A DNA stretch of 64,000 bases from Tenggerimyces sp963762635. Its GTDB lineage: Bacteria; Actinomycetota; Actinomycetes; Propionibacteriales; Actinopolymorphaceae. The stretch covers positions 248,001 to 312,000 of the forward strand of contig CAVXLQ010000008.1 in assembly GCA_963762635.1 (NCBI GenBank). The letters are read 5' to 3'. Positions 27,437 through 38,078 of this stretch are shown one piece after another (position 1 is the first letter of the stretch; each line of letters begins with the position of its first letter). Made by a program: the position numbers and the translations under genes. Below the pieces are notes generated by a model. It ran no database searches. It was not told the origin of the DNA and saw only the letters and a list, made by a program, of their open reading frames with translations.

Positions 27437-28785
27437 AGTTGCAGCCTCCGGGACAGGTCGGAGCGGAACACTCCGTCGGGATCGAGCTCTGAACGTACCC
27501 GCTTCCACTCGTCGAGCCGCGGGTACATCGCCCGGAGGGTCTCCGGCGCGACCCGCGAGTCCTTCGCGAGATAGACCCGGCCACCGGCCTCCAGCACCAT
27601 CGCGTCGAGCGAGTCGAGCAGCGTACCGAGACCCGGGCCGACGGGGATGTCGACCGCGAGAGTCCAACCAGGGTTGGGGAACGAGAGCGGCGCGGGGTTC
27701 GCGGCGCCGAAGCGCTTGAGCACGTTCAGGCACGACACGTGCCCCGACGTCGCGATCGCCGAGACACACGCCCGAAACGTGGACTCCGCGCCGAACGGCA
27801 CGACGAACTGGTACTGCACGAAGCCGCGCGGCCCGTACACCCTGTTCCACTCCGCGACGATGTCGAGCGGGTGGAAGAACTGCGTGATGTTCTGCACCTC
27901 ACCACGCCGATCCTTCGGCGCCTTGCGGTACCACAGCTCGTTGAACGCCGAGGCGGTCAGCCGATTCACCAACCCACTAGGGAAAATCGGTGGCATCGTC
28001 GCCAGCTGCGGAGCGGCGAACCGCAGCGGAGCCGAACGCAGCTTGCGCGGCAGGTCGTCCCGCAGCGCCGACCGACCCCGCGTCAGCACCGCGCGGCCCA
28101 GGTGCGGTCCGGTCGTGACGGAGTCGAACCAGGCAACGGAGTACGCGTACTGGTCGTCGCCGTCGGAGAGCCGATCCATCAGCTCGTCCAGGTTCGACGT
28201 ACGTTCGGTGTCGACGACGAAGTACGCCGACTCGACTCGCTTCACGCGAATCCGCGCCCGCAGCACGATCCCGGTGAGCCCCATGCCGCCGACCGTCGCC
28301 CAGAACGCGGCGGCGTCGGGGCCGTCCGGCGTGAGCGTACGGACGTCGCCGCTCGCCGTCAGCAGCTCCAGGGACAGCACGTGGTTGCCGAAGCTGCCGT
28401 CGACGTGGTGGTTCTTGCCATGCACGTCCGCCGCGATCGCTCCGCCGACCGTCACCTGCCGGGTGCCGGGGATGACCGGCAGCCAGAGCCCGCACGGCAA
28501 CAGCGCACGCATCAACGTGTCCAGGCTGACGCCCGCGTCGACGTCGACCGTCGCGCCATCGACGTCCACCGAGTGCACGCGATCCAAGCCGGTCAGGTCG
28601 ACGACCAGGCCGCCGGCGTTCTGCGCCGCGTCGCCATAGCTTCGGCCCAGTCCGCGCGCCACCACGCCGCGCGGGCCCGCCTCCTTGAGCGCGTGGGCGA
28701 CCGCGTCGTACGAAGTCACGGGTACGACGTTCGCCATCGTCGGCGCCGTCCGGCCCCAGCCGTGCAGCACCCGTCGCTCAACCAT
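27433..28785 (-). CDS. dprE1: Decaprenylphosphoryl-beta-D-ribose 2'-oxidase
   Basis: The 450-residue FAD enzyme has the vanillyl-alcohol-oxidase-type FAD domain (GLGRSYGDAAQ, PVIPGTRQVTVGGAIAADVHG, GKNHHVDGSFG) and substrate domain. The C-terminal 74 residues align without gaps to M. tuberculosis DprE1 as I remember it: the active Lys (Lys418 there) is Lys408 in AKDSR, while Cys387, the residue attacked by benzothiazinones, is Ala377 (GWTLAVDI). It oxidises decaprenylphosphoryl ribose in the first half of the epimerisation. It overlaps the UbiA stop by eight bases and dprE2 by four. Confidence 0.93.
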   Translation of the reverse strand: MVERRVLHGWGRTAPTMANVVPVTSYDAVAHALKEAGPRGVVARGLGRSYGDAAQNAGGLVVDLTGLDRVHSVDVDGATVDVDAGVSLDTLMRALLPCGLWLPVIPGTRQVTVGGAIAADVHGKNHHVDGSFGNHVLSLELLTASGDVRTLTPDGPDAAAFWATVGGMGLTGIVLRARIRVKRVESAYFVVDTERTSNLDELMDRLSDGDDQYAYSVAWFDSVTTGPHLGRAVLTRGRSALRDDLPRKLRSAPLRFAAPQLATMPPIFPSGLVNRLTASAFNELWYRKAPKDRRGEVQNITQFFHPLDIVAEWNRVYGPRGFVQYQFVVPFGAESTFRACVSAIATSGHVSCLNVLKRFGAANPAPLSFPNPGWTLAVDIPVGPGLGTLLDSLDAMVLEAGGRVYLAKDSRVAPETLRAMYPRLDEWKRVRSELDPDGVFRSDLSRRLQL

Positions 28786-29707
28786 CGAACACCCCTAGGA
28801 CGAAGAGCAGGAGCCAGGCGACTCCCAAGAGCTGGAGGCCACGATCGCGCAGCACGATGTCCTCCGGCTCGCCGGCCTCGCCCTTGTCGACGTCGACGGC
28901 GTACCGCAGCGTGCACAGCACGAACGGGGCGATCGAGATCGCCTCCCACGCGATGCCGACGCTCTGCGCCGCCATCTCGAACGCCCACAGGCAGTACGCC
29001 ATGACCGCCACCGTCGCCGACAGCGTCCAGACGAACCGCAGGTATGTCGTCGAGTACCCCCCGAGCGAACGGCGAGTCTCCGCGCCCGAACCGAGCTCGC
29101 GCAGCTCCGAGTAGCGCTTCCCCGCGACCATGAACAGCGAGCCGAAGCTCGCGACCAGCAAGAACCAACGCGACAACGGGATGTCGGCCGCGACGCCACC
29201 GGCGATCGCGCGGAGCAGGAACCCGGAAGCGACGACGGCGATGTCGATCACCGGTTCGTGCTTCAACCACAGCGAATAGGCGAGCGATGCGACCGCGTAC
29301 ACACCGAGCGTCGCGGTGAGGGAGACGCTCGCCACCAGGCTCAGCGCGAGCCCTCCGGCGAGCAGGACGACAGCCAGGACGATCGCTGCCCGCGGCGACA
29401 CGACCCCGGCGGCGATCGGCCGGAGCCGCTTCACCGGATGGCGACGATCCTCCTCGACATCCCTGATGTCGTTGATCAAGTAGATCGAGGAGGCGACGAG
29501 GCAGAAAGTCACGAACGCGATCAACGTGCCGAACAGAACGTTCAGCTCACCGATCTGTCCAGAGGCCAACGGGGCCGCGCAGACGAGGACGTTCTTCACC
29601 CATTGGCGGGGACGCGCGGAACGGATCAATCCGCCCAGGAGCGAACGCCCACGGACAAATGCCGTAGGTGTGCTCTTGTCGACGTCCGTTGGCACCGAAG
29701 GAATCAA
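28778..29707 (-). CDS. UbiA-family decaprenyl-phosphate phosphoribosyltransferase
   Basis: A 309-residue polytopic membrane protein (about nine spans) of the UbiA prenyltransferase superfamily. The first Asp-rich motif is NDIRDVEEDRRHPVKRLRP (about 79-97), the form found in Rv3806c-type phosphoribosyltransferases, which join PRPP to decaprenyl phosphate at the start of the DPA pathway. It leads the ubiA-dprE1-dprE2 transcript. The TTG at 29707 is the longest start; a GTG at 29695 is also possible. The 175 bases between this gene and the divergent glycosyltransferase (29708-29882) contain the divergent promoters and nothing else I can name. Confidence 0.88.
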   Translation of the reverse strand: MIPSVPTDVDKSTPTAFVRGRSLLGGLIRSARPRQWVKNVLVCAAPLASGQIGELNVLFGTLIAFVTFCLVASSIYLINDIRDVEEDRRHPVKRLRPIAAGVVSPRAAIVLAVVLLAGGLALSLVASVSLTATLGVYAVASLAYSLWLKHEPVIDIAVVASGFLLRAIAGGVAADIPLSRWFLLVASFGSLFMVAGKRYSELRELGSGAETRRSLGGYSTTYLRFVWTLSATVAVMAYCLWAFEMAAQSVGIAWEAISIAPFVLCTLRYAVDVDKGEAGEPEDIVLRDRGLQLLGVAWLLLFVLGVFDG

Positions 29708-29882
29708 CTCACGCTATCGTCACGCTCGGGGAAAGCAATGCTTTGCGGTCGGCACCATAACAACACAGCGTCATCGCATCTCGGCCGGCCATGGGGGTCC
29801 TGGTGGTGAGTGTTCCCAGCTTTCTTGGGCAAGCTCACCGTGATCGGACAAGAATCCACCGAACGACCGACGAGGAGCCTTC

Positions 29883-31667
<1,785 letters not shown>

Positions 31668-31753
31668 CCTCGGGCGGCTTTAAGACTGGTCGAAGGCTTC
31701 CTGAACCTCCCCGCGGACGATGGGTCCTGATCGATCCCAGGGAGGGAACAGAC

Positions 31754-32443
31754 ATGGTCGCACCAGTCCCCGATCCGCGCGTGACCTGCGAGTTCGGCGT
31801 TCCAGGCGACTGGAAGGCGGGCTACCACACCGGCCGCGACTACCGGGCGCGTACGGGTACGCCGGTGTTCGCCACCGCGACGGGGCGGGTCGCCAAGCTG
31901 CACTCGGGCACCGACGGGTCGTACGGCCGGTACGTCTGGCTGGAGACCGACGGGATCCGGCACCTGTACGCGCATCTGTCCAAGGTCCTCGTGGACGTCG
32001 GCGAGACCGTGAAGGCGGGCGAGCAGCTCGCGGAGTCCGGCAACACCGGGAACACGACGGGCCCGCACCTGCACTACGAGGAGCGGCACAGCCCGTACCG
32101 CTATCTGAACCACCGCAAGCCGCGGCTCGACCGCACGACGAGCTCGACGCCGGTCGTGCACCCGATCTGGTGGCGGCGGCTCGCGTTCGGCACCCGCGAC
32201 TCCGACTCGGTGCGCGCCCTGCAGTCGCGACTCAACGGCGTCGTCCGGGCCGGCCTGCCGGTCACGGGCAACTACCTCGACCTCACCAAGGCGGCGGTCA
32301 GGAAGTTCCAGCTGGCACAGCACTGGGTGGGCGAGGACGCGGACGGGCTGATCTACGACCCCGAGCGGATGGGCGGCGGCCGGGAGACGACGCGGCGGCT
32401 GTTCCCGAACCCGCCGTACCTGGTCCACTGGGAGACGCTCTAG
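31754..32443 (+). CDS. M23 (LytM-type) peptidoglycan endopeptidase with C-terminal peptidoglycan-binding-like domain, no signal peptide
   Basis: The 229-residue protein starts directly with the LytM domain: zinc ligands H25 and D29 (HTGRDY), the catalytic HLYAH (70-74) and HLH at 105-107 in GPHLHYE. Residues about 140-215 contain a peptidoglycan-binding-like repeat (DSDSVRALQSRLNGV, LTKAAVRKFQ). GGGAGGGA precedes the ATG. There is no export signal, unusual for a chromosomal cell-wall peptidase; this looks like endolysin-style architecture, yet no phage genes surround it. It would cleave peptide cross-bridges. Confidence 0.87.
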   Translation: MVAPVPDPRVTCEFGVPGDWKAGYHTGRDYRARTGTPVFATATGRVAKLHSGTDGSYGRYVWLETDGIRHLYAHLSKVLVDVGETVKAGEQLAESGNTGNTTGPHLHYEERHSPYRYLNHRKPRLDRTTSSTPVVHPIWWRRLAFGTRDSDSVRALQSRLNGVVRAGLPVTGNYLDLTKAAVRKFQLAQHWVGEDADGLIYDPERMGGGRETTRRLFPNPPYLVHWETL

Positions 32444-32482
32444 CGCTGCCGGCCTGTTGTGCCGATCTGGCAGGGTTGAGGC

Positions 32483-32905
32483 ATGGCGAACGACTCCTCG
32501 CTCCGCTCCGTGTCCCTGTCCCGCACCGGTGACGGCGCGTTCACCGCGACCAACGTCCGGGGCGGCACGGTCACCGTGGGCTCCGCGGACTCCGACTTCA
32601 CCCCCGTCGAGCTCCTCCTCGCGGCCATCGGCGCCTGCACGGCGCTCGACGTCGAGACCGTGACCGGCCGGCGGGCCGAGCCGGAGTCGTTCGAGGTGGA
32701 CGTCGACGCGCAGAAGCTGCGCGACGAGTCGGGCAACCGGCTGACCGACCTCGGGGTGACGTTCCGGGTGAAGTTCCCCGACGACGCCGCCGGCGACGCG
32801 GCCCGTGCCGTGCTGCCGGAGATCGTGCAGCGGTCACACGACCGGCTGTGCACGGTCGGGCGGACGATCGAGGCCGGTACGCCTGTCGCGACGACCATCG
32901 AGTGA
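32483..32905 (+). CDS. OsmC family peroxiredoxin-like protein
   Basis: A 140-residue OsmC/Ohr-fold protein with the two redox cysteines of the family: Cys52 in AIGACTALDV and Cys123 in SHDRLCTVG. The spacing fits the OsmC-like group acting on organic or lipid hydroperoxides in the cytoplasm. Its TGA overlaps the GTG of the alpha/beta hydrolase, so the two are translationally coupled. Confidence 0.9.
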   Translation: MANDSSLRSVSLSRTGDGAFTATNVRGGTVTVGSADSDFTPVELLLAAIGACTALDVETVTGRRAEPESFEVDVDAQKLRDESGNRLTDLGVTFRVKFPDDAAGDAARAVLPEIVQRSHDRLCTVGRTIEAGTPVATTIE

Positions 32906-33570
32906 ACGCGCTCGCCTGCTCGGTCCACGGGCCTTCCGAGGGGCAGCCGATGGTGCTGCTCCACGGGCTGACGTCGGACCGATCGTCGTGGGACTCAGTG
33001 GTCGCGGCGTTCGCCGAGACCTGGCGTGTCTATGTGCCGGACCAGCGCGGGCACGGTGTGAGCCCGCGGGCTCCGGAGTACTCGTTCGAGCTGCTGGCCA
33101 CCGACCTGGTGGCGTTCCTCGACGATCATTCGCTCGACCGGCCGGTGATCGTCGGTCACTCGATGGGCGGCGTGGCCGCTTACCTTCATGCGGCGAGACG
33201 GCCCGAACGGGTGGGCGCGCTCGTCCTCGAGGAGATCCCGCCACCGTTCCCGCAGCAACGACCGCTGCCCGAGCGACCACCCGGTGAGCTGCCGTACGAA
33301 TGGAACGCGCGCGTCCAGCTCCTCGCTCAGGTCAACTCCCCCGGCCCGACCTGGCTGGGCGAGCTCGCCGGCATCCACGCGCCGACGCTCGTGCTCGGCG
33401 GCGGCCCGGCCAGCCCGTTCCCGCAGGAGCAGCTGGCCGAGGTCGCCGAGCGGATCCCGGCCGGGCGGTTCGTCTCGATCCCGGTCGGGCACGGCGTTCA
33501 CAAGGAGGACCCGCCGGCCTTCCTCGCCGCCGTTCGCGACTTCCTGGCTCAGGTGGTGCGCTCGCAGTAG
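32902..33570 (+). CDS. Alpha/beta fold hydrolase
   Basis: From the GTG at 32902, overlapping the OsmC stop, the gene encodes 222 residues with HGLTSDRSSWD, the nucleophile elbow GHSMGG, an Asp in the late strand (after PTLVLGGGP, somewhat degenerate) and His in VGHGVHKEDP. The overall size is that of a compact esterase/lactonase of the alpha/beta superfamily. Substrate not predictable. An ATG-like start at 32848 lies inside the OsmC gene and is rejected. The end overlaps the convergent cysteine-rich protein gene by 22 bases. Confidence 0.86.
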   Translation: MNALACSVHGPSEGQPMVLLHGLTSDRSSWDSVVAAFAETWRVYVPDQRGHGVSPRAPEYSFELLATDLVAFLDDHSLDRPVIVGHSMGGVAAYLHAARRPERVGALVLEEIPPPFPQQRPLPERPPGELPYEWNARVQLLAQVNSPGPTWLGELAGIHAPTLVLGGGPASPFPQEQLAEVAERIPAGRFVSIPVGHGVHKEDPPAFLAAVRDFLAQVVRSQ

Positions 33571-34529
33571 CCGTTGCACTCGTACCGCCAGAACGTCCCG
33601 CAGCCGGTGAAGCAGTAGCAGCCGTGGGGCTGGTCGCACTCGTAGGCGCAGGTGATCTCGCGGCAGTAGCGGGCCGGCTTCGCGCACCAGTCGTCCTCGG
33701 TCGAGCACGTGCAGATGTCGCAGGCCTGCGGCGTGACCGTGCCCGGCTGCAGAGCCGGCCCGAGCGACGCGAACGTCCGGTAGTAGTCGTCCCGATCGAA
33801 CACCTTCGCCCCCGCGTCGCGGAACGCGGCGACCTTCGGGAGCACGGCCGTGATCGTGGCCTTGTCGTTGCTGAACGTCGACTCGTCACGGGCCAGCGCC
33901 AGCGCCCGGTCGAGCACGGACCGTTGAGCAGCGGACAGGTCCGCCGCGGCGCGACGCCTGGTCAGCTGTTCGATCCAGAGCTTGCTGCGCACCGCCGGCG
34001 AGGATGCTTCGTAGATGGCGCGGCGGTACGGCGGCGTGTGAGCCACCACCTCGTCGTACGTCCGCGGCAGGTTCTTGGCGTTGGCATCCGCCCACGCCAG
34101 AGCCTCGGACCGTTCCTTCTCCGCCGCGATGGCGGGCGTGCCGCCGGCCAGCAGGGCACCGGCGGCCATCACCGCACCACCGCCGAGCCGCAGGAACCTG
34201 CCGCGCGAGAGCGCCGCCTTGTCCTCGGAGGTCGAGCGCAGGTCGCCCAGCGCACCCAGCACGCGTACCGACGCGCGCACACCCAGCCGCCGGACGAGCG
34301 GCACCGCCATACCGGGGCCGGTCCACGCGCGTACACCGTCGTCGACGCGGATCAGCGTCGGCGCCCACGGCGGCCGCGGTCCCAGTGCCTGTCGCCGCCA
34401 TTCCGCCACGTCTGTCCGGGCGAGCGGGACGATCTCCAACTTCCCCTCGCTGACTCTCTCCACAGCCTGCGAGACCTCCCGACAGGTCGAACACGACGCG
34501 TCGAAAGCCAACATCCACCGTGCTGCCAT
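33549..34529 (-). CDS. Thioredoxin-like / internal signal / fulvocin C-like cysteine-rich fusion protein
   Basis: The 326-residue product has four parts. Residues 1-95 resemble a thioredoxin/DCC-type domain with a CSTC motif (Cys13, Cys16) after FDAS. Residues about 108-135 are basic then hydrophobic (SRGRFLRLGGGAVMAAGAL), ending in AIA, like an internal Tat or signal-anchor segment. Residues 137-268 are a charged helical region. Residues 270-326 hold 12 cysteines in a pattern that, from memory, follows the myxobacterial bacteriocin fulvocin C (CxCST..D.C, then GCGT.W.Y.CNG). ATG 34529 is chosen for AAAGGGG before it. A large regulator gene ends 125 bases upstream on the same strand. Bacteriocin activity is inference only. 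Confidence 0.8.
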   Translation of the reverse strand: MAARWMLAFDASCSTCREVSQAVERVSEGKLEIVPLARTDVAEWRRQALGPRPPWAPTLIRVDDGVRAWTGPGMAVPLVRRLGVRASVRVLGALGDLRSTSEDKAALSRGRFLRLGGGAVMAAGALLAGGTPAIAAEKERSEALAWADANAKNLPRTYDEVVAHTPPYRRAIYEASSPAVRSKLWIEQLTRRRAAADLSAAQRSVLDRALALARDESTFSNDKATITAVLPKVAAFRDAGAKVFDRDDYYRTFASLGPALQPGTVTPQACDICTCSTEDDWCAKPARYCREITCAYECDQPHGCYCFTGCGTFWRYECNGYCERTT

Positions 34530-34654
34530 CACAGTCCCCTTTGTGACGTCGGAGCCCATTCGGATGATTCTTTACATCGTCGCAAAGGGCGCTGGCCCCG
34601 CTCTGGCGCGCTGGTGGCGGGACGACGTGAATCACGTGGTGACGAGCTGGGTCC

Positions 34655-37600
34655 CTAGGCCGTGCCGGCGCGGGTGGCGATGCCGGGGAACGGGGCCGGC
34701 TCGACGCCGAGCTCGCCTAGGCGGGAGGCGTACGTGCGATACGCGCGGCGCGCCTCCCCGTGGGCGCCGCTCGCCACGTACGACGTCACCAGGGCGAGGT
34801 GGGCACGTTCGTCGTACGCGTCGCGCTGCAGGATCCGCAGCAGGTAGCCGGCCGCCGCGTCGTGCTCGCCGACGCCGACGGAGCGATCGGCCAGCGCCCG
34901 CGCGACTCGGATGTACAGGGCTCGGGCCTCGTCCCGCAGCCCGGCCGCCCAGTCCTGGTAGACGTCCTCCTCGAGGAAGTCGCCCGCGTACGCCGCCTCC
35001 GCCGCGCGGAGCAAGAGCACGCTTTGGGCGACCCGCCCGGCGGCCAGAGCCTCCAAGCCGGCTTGGGCATCGCGCAGGAACGCCTCGACGTCGACGGCGA
35101 GCACGCTGTCGTCCAGCCAGACGGTGGAACGGTCGCCGCCCACGAACCGGTCGGCCGGGTAGCGCTTGTCCGGATCCAGCACCGAACGCACGGTCGACAG
35201 CGCCACCGACAGCCGCGGCGACACCGCGCCCTCGTCCTCGCCCGGCCAGAGCAGGTCGAGCAGCTGGGAGCGCGGCACCGGATGGGAGCGCCGCGCGACC
35301 AGGATCTTCAGCAGGTCGCGGGCCTTCCGCGAGGGCCACTCCGACAGTGCCACCGGCCGGCCGTCGCGCAGCACCCGGAAGCCGCCGAGGCACTCCACCT
35401 CGACCGCCGGCGGTCCGGAACGTTCGGCGATCAGCTGCGCGGTCGCCGCGTGCCGCGTCGCGCCGCAGGCGAGGAACCGCTGGTGCGCGCTCTCCGCGAG
35501 CTCCCTCGCGGACGCCGTTCCGGCCGCATGCTCCGCCAGCATCAGCTCGATCCGCGCCTCCCCCAGCGGGTCGCCGATCTCGCGCCGGATACTCAACGCC
35601 TCCATCAACAACTGCTCCGAGGGGTCGCCGACGACGGCACCGGAGTGCCCGACCGCCGCTGCCTTGAGCTCCAGCGCCGCCGCCAGCCCGGCCCGGTCGC
35701 GCCGCCGCCGGCACACCGCCGCGGCTTCGTCGGCCGTCTCGATCGCGGCCTCCTGATCGCCGCGGTGCAACGTGACCCAGCCGAGGGAGAGCAACGCCAC
35801 CGAGTGCCCGAGCACCGGGCCGTACGCGACCGCCCGCCGAGCCAGGTCGGCGAGCTCGGCCGCGCGTTCCGGCTCCTCCTCGACCAGGACGCGGGCCAGT
35901 CCGGCCAGCGCGGGAACGAGCGACTGCACGTCGCCGATGTCGTTCCCGATCGAGATCGACTCCTCGTAGCAAGCCCGGGCCATCGCGAGGTCGCCGCGTT
36001 CGCGATAGACCTCGCCGAGGATCGTGAGCGGCTGCGCGACCAGCCGCGACTCCAGCCGCTGGTAGAGCGCTCGAGACGCCTCCAGCTCGGTGATCGCCTC
36101 GTCGAGCCGGCCGAGTCCGAGCAGCGCCTCGCCGCGATTGCTCAACGCCAGTGCGCGAAACGCGCCGAAGCCCGCCAGGTCGGCCAGCCGGATCGCGACG
36201 TCGAGCTCACCGATCGCTCGCGCGTAGTTCGCCTCCGACGTGTGGTGCGAGCCGCGGTTGACGCGGATGCGGATCGACTGCAGGACGTCACCGGCCCGTT
36301 CGGCGTGGTCGAGCGCGTGCAGGTAGTGCGCCGCGTGAGCGCGCGGGTCGCTGTCGAAGCCGGCCAGCATGCCGAGCACGGTGTGCGCCGCGGCCAGCGC
36401 CCGGTCGTCGCCGACCGAACGCGCCTTCGCGAACGCGATCGCGGCACGCTTCCTGCACTCCTCGATGTCGCCGCGCATCCAGTGCGCGGCCGCCCACCAG
36501 GCTTGCAGCAACGCCTCCTCGCGTTCGTCGTCGCCGTCGAACGCGCCCCGCGAGTACGTGTCGATCGCCTCGTCGAGATGCCCGCGCAGGTGGTAGATGA
36601 GGCCCGCTCGCCGGGCCAGGCCGACGGGGATCGGACCGGTCGGCGCGATGACGCGTCCGAAGCAGATCTGGGCGCCCTGCCAGTCGCCGAGCATCTGGCG
36701 AGCCTCGCCCTCGAGCTGGTCGATCTCCGCGTCGCGCAACGCGTCCGGGATCTTGCCGACCGCCGCGATGACCGCCTCGGCGGCTCCGCGCGCGATCATC
36801 ACATGGCCGCTCTCGCGCAGCAGCGCGGCCACCGGCGCGGCGTCGTCGAGCTCGGTCAGGCAGCTGAGCGCGTCGCGGTGCTCGCCCGCGTCGGCGTACC
36901 AGCGGCCGGCCTGTTCGGTGATGGTTGCGCGCTCCTGCGAGGGCAGCGGCATCCGTGTGAGCGCGAAGTCGCGGATGAGTGGGTTGAGCTGGTAGCCGTC
37001 GGTCTCGCTCCCGGAGAGGAACAGGCCGCGCGCGTCCAGCGCGTCCAGGACGTCGACGGCCCGGTCGAGGCCGAGATGTTCGCACAGGTCGGCGTCGACC
37101 TTCGGCAGGATCGCGGCGACGGAGAGGAAGCGGCGTACGTTCCCGGGTTCGCCGGCGAACACCTCTTCGGCGAGGTAGTCGTACACGGGTGCGCCGGGTC
37201 TGAGCGCGCGGCGCAGGCGGGCCTTGCGTTCGCCGGGTCCGACCATCCGGAGCGCCTCGCCGGCGAGGCGAACGGCCGCCGGCCAGCCTTGCACCGCGGC
37301 GTGGATGGTGCCGGCGACCTCCTTGGCGCCGTCGTCGCCGAGCACGGCGCGAAGCACCTCGCTCGTCTCGTCGGCGGTGAACACCAGCGTCTGCGCGTCG
37401 ATCTCGAGCACCTGCCCGCGGCCGCGGAGGCGGTCGATGCCGAACGGGACCTGCGTACGGGACGCGCACACGAGGTGCAGCAGCGGCGGCGCGACGCGGA
37501 CGAGGCCCTCGACCAACTTGGCGGCGGGATCGTCGGCGGTGATCTCGTGCAGGTCGTCGAGGACGAGAACGAGGTCGTCGGTGAGCTCGCGCTGGAGAAC

Positions 37601-37978
37601 GTCGGCGAGCAGCTCCGCGTACGCGAGGGCCCGCATCGGCTGTTCGGCGTCGGCGTCCGGGCCGCGATGGGTGTCGCGCGCGGCGGCGACGGCCGGGGAG
37701 AGCGCGGGGACGCGCAGCCGCAGCGCGTCGACGAGGCCGGCGACCATCGCGGCGAGCGGGCGGTCGGCGGCGGTGACCGTGTACCAGGCGCACGGACGGT
37801 CGTCGGCCCAGCTCGCGAGCAGCGTGGACTTGCCGAAGCCGGCGTCCGCGGTGATCGTGACCAGCCTTCGCCGGGCGCCTTCGTCGAGGAGCTCGGTCAG
37901 CCGTTGCCGCGGGATCGTGCCCCGCGGCACCGCCCGGGGTACGGCCTTGCCAGCCGAACGCCTGCCGTCCCCGCTCAT
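34655..37978 (-). CDS. MalT-type ATPase / TPR / BTAD (SARP-like) transcriptional regulator
   Basis: A 1107-residue protein from an ATG at 37978 (GGGAGGAAGC before it). Order: P-loop STAND ATPase with Walker A DAGFGKST (about 46-53) and Walker B LVLVLDDLHE, winged-helix and arm region, a long helical-repeat section (about 400-840), then a C-terminal OmpR-like winged helix plus BTAD (starting VECLGGFRVLRDGRPVAL, about 855 to the end). This reverse order (DNA-binding at the C-terminus) is seen in large actinobacterial activators. It likely activates a secondary function when a ligand or partner binds. The nearest downstream gene on its strand is the fulvocin C-like protein, a plausible target. 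Confidence 0.9.
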   Translation of the reverse strand: MSGDGRRSAGKAVPRAVPRGTIPRQRLTELLDEGARRRLVTITADAGFGKSTLLASWADDRPCAWYTVTAADRPLAAMVAGLVDALRLRVPALSPAVAAARDTHRGPDADAEQPMRALAYAELLADVLQRELTDDLVLVLDDLHEITADDPAAKLVEGLVRVAPPLLHLVCASRTQVPFGIDRLRGRGQVLEIDAQTLVFTADETSEVLRAVLGDDGAKEVAGTIHAAVQGWPAAVRLAGEALRMVGPGERKARLRRALRPGAPVYDYLAEEVFAGEPGNVRRFLSVAAILPKVDADLCEHLGLDRAVDVLDALDARGLFLSGSETDGYQLNPLIRDFALTRMPLPSQERATITEQAGRWYADAGEHRDALSCLTELDDAAPVAALLRESGHVMIARGAAEAVIAAVGKIPDALRDAEIDQLEGEARQMLGDWQGAQICFGRVIAPTGPIPVGLARRAGLIYHLRGHLDEAIDTYSRGAFDGDDEREEALLQAWWAAAHWMRGDIEECRKRAAIAFAKARSVGDDRALAAAHTVLGMLAGFDSDPRAHAAHYLHALDHAERAGDVLQSIRIRVNRGSHHTSEANYARAIGELDVAIRLADLAGFGAFRALALSNRGEALLGLGRLDEAITELEASRALYQRLESRLVAQPLTILGEVYRERGDLAMARACYEESISIGNDIGDVQSLVPALAGLARVLVEEEPERAAELADLARRAVAYGPVLGHSVALLSLGWVTLHRGDQEAAIETADEAAAVCRRRRDRAGLAAALELKAAAVGHSGAVVGDPSEQLLMEALSIRREIGDPLGEARIELMLAEHAAGTASARELAESAHQRFLACGATRHAATAQLIAERSGPPAVEVECLGGFRVLRDGRPVALSEWPSRKARDLLKILVARRSHPVPRSQLLDLLWPGEDEGAVSPRLSVALSTVRSVLDPDKRYPADRFVGGDRSTVWLDDSVLAVDVEAFLRDAQAGLEALAAGRVAQSVLLLRAAEAAYAGDFLEEDVYQDWAAGLRDEARALYIRVARALADRSVGVGEHDAAAGYLLRILQRDAYDERAHLALVTSYVASGAHGEARRAYRTYASRLGELGVEPAPFPGIATRAGTA

Positions 37979-38078
37979 GCTTCCTCCCACGCCTACCCCC
38001 GAGGCCGTGCCACCTCGCTCGTCGAGCATGGCCCGTCACGGCTCCGGGCGGTATCGGTAGTTCTACGTACCTTCGGCG

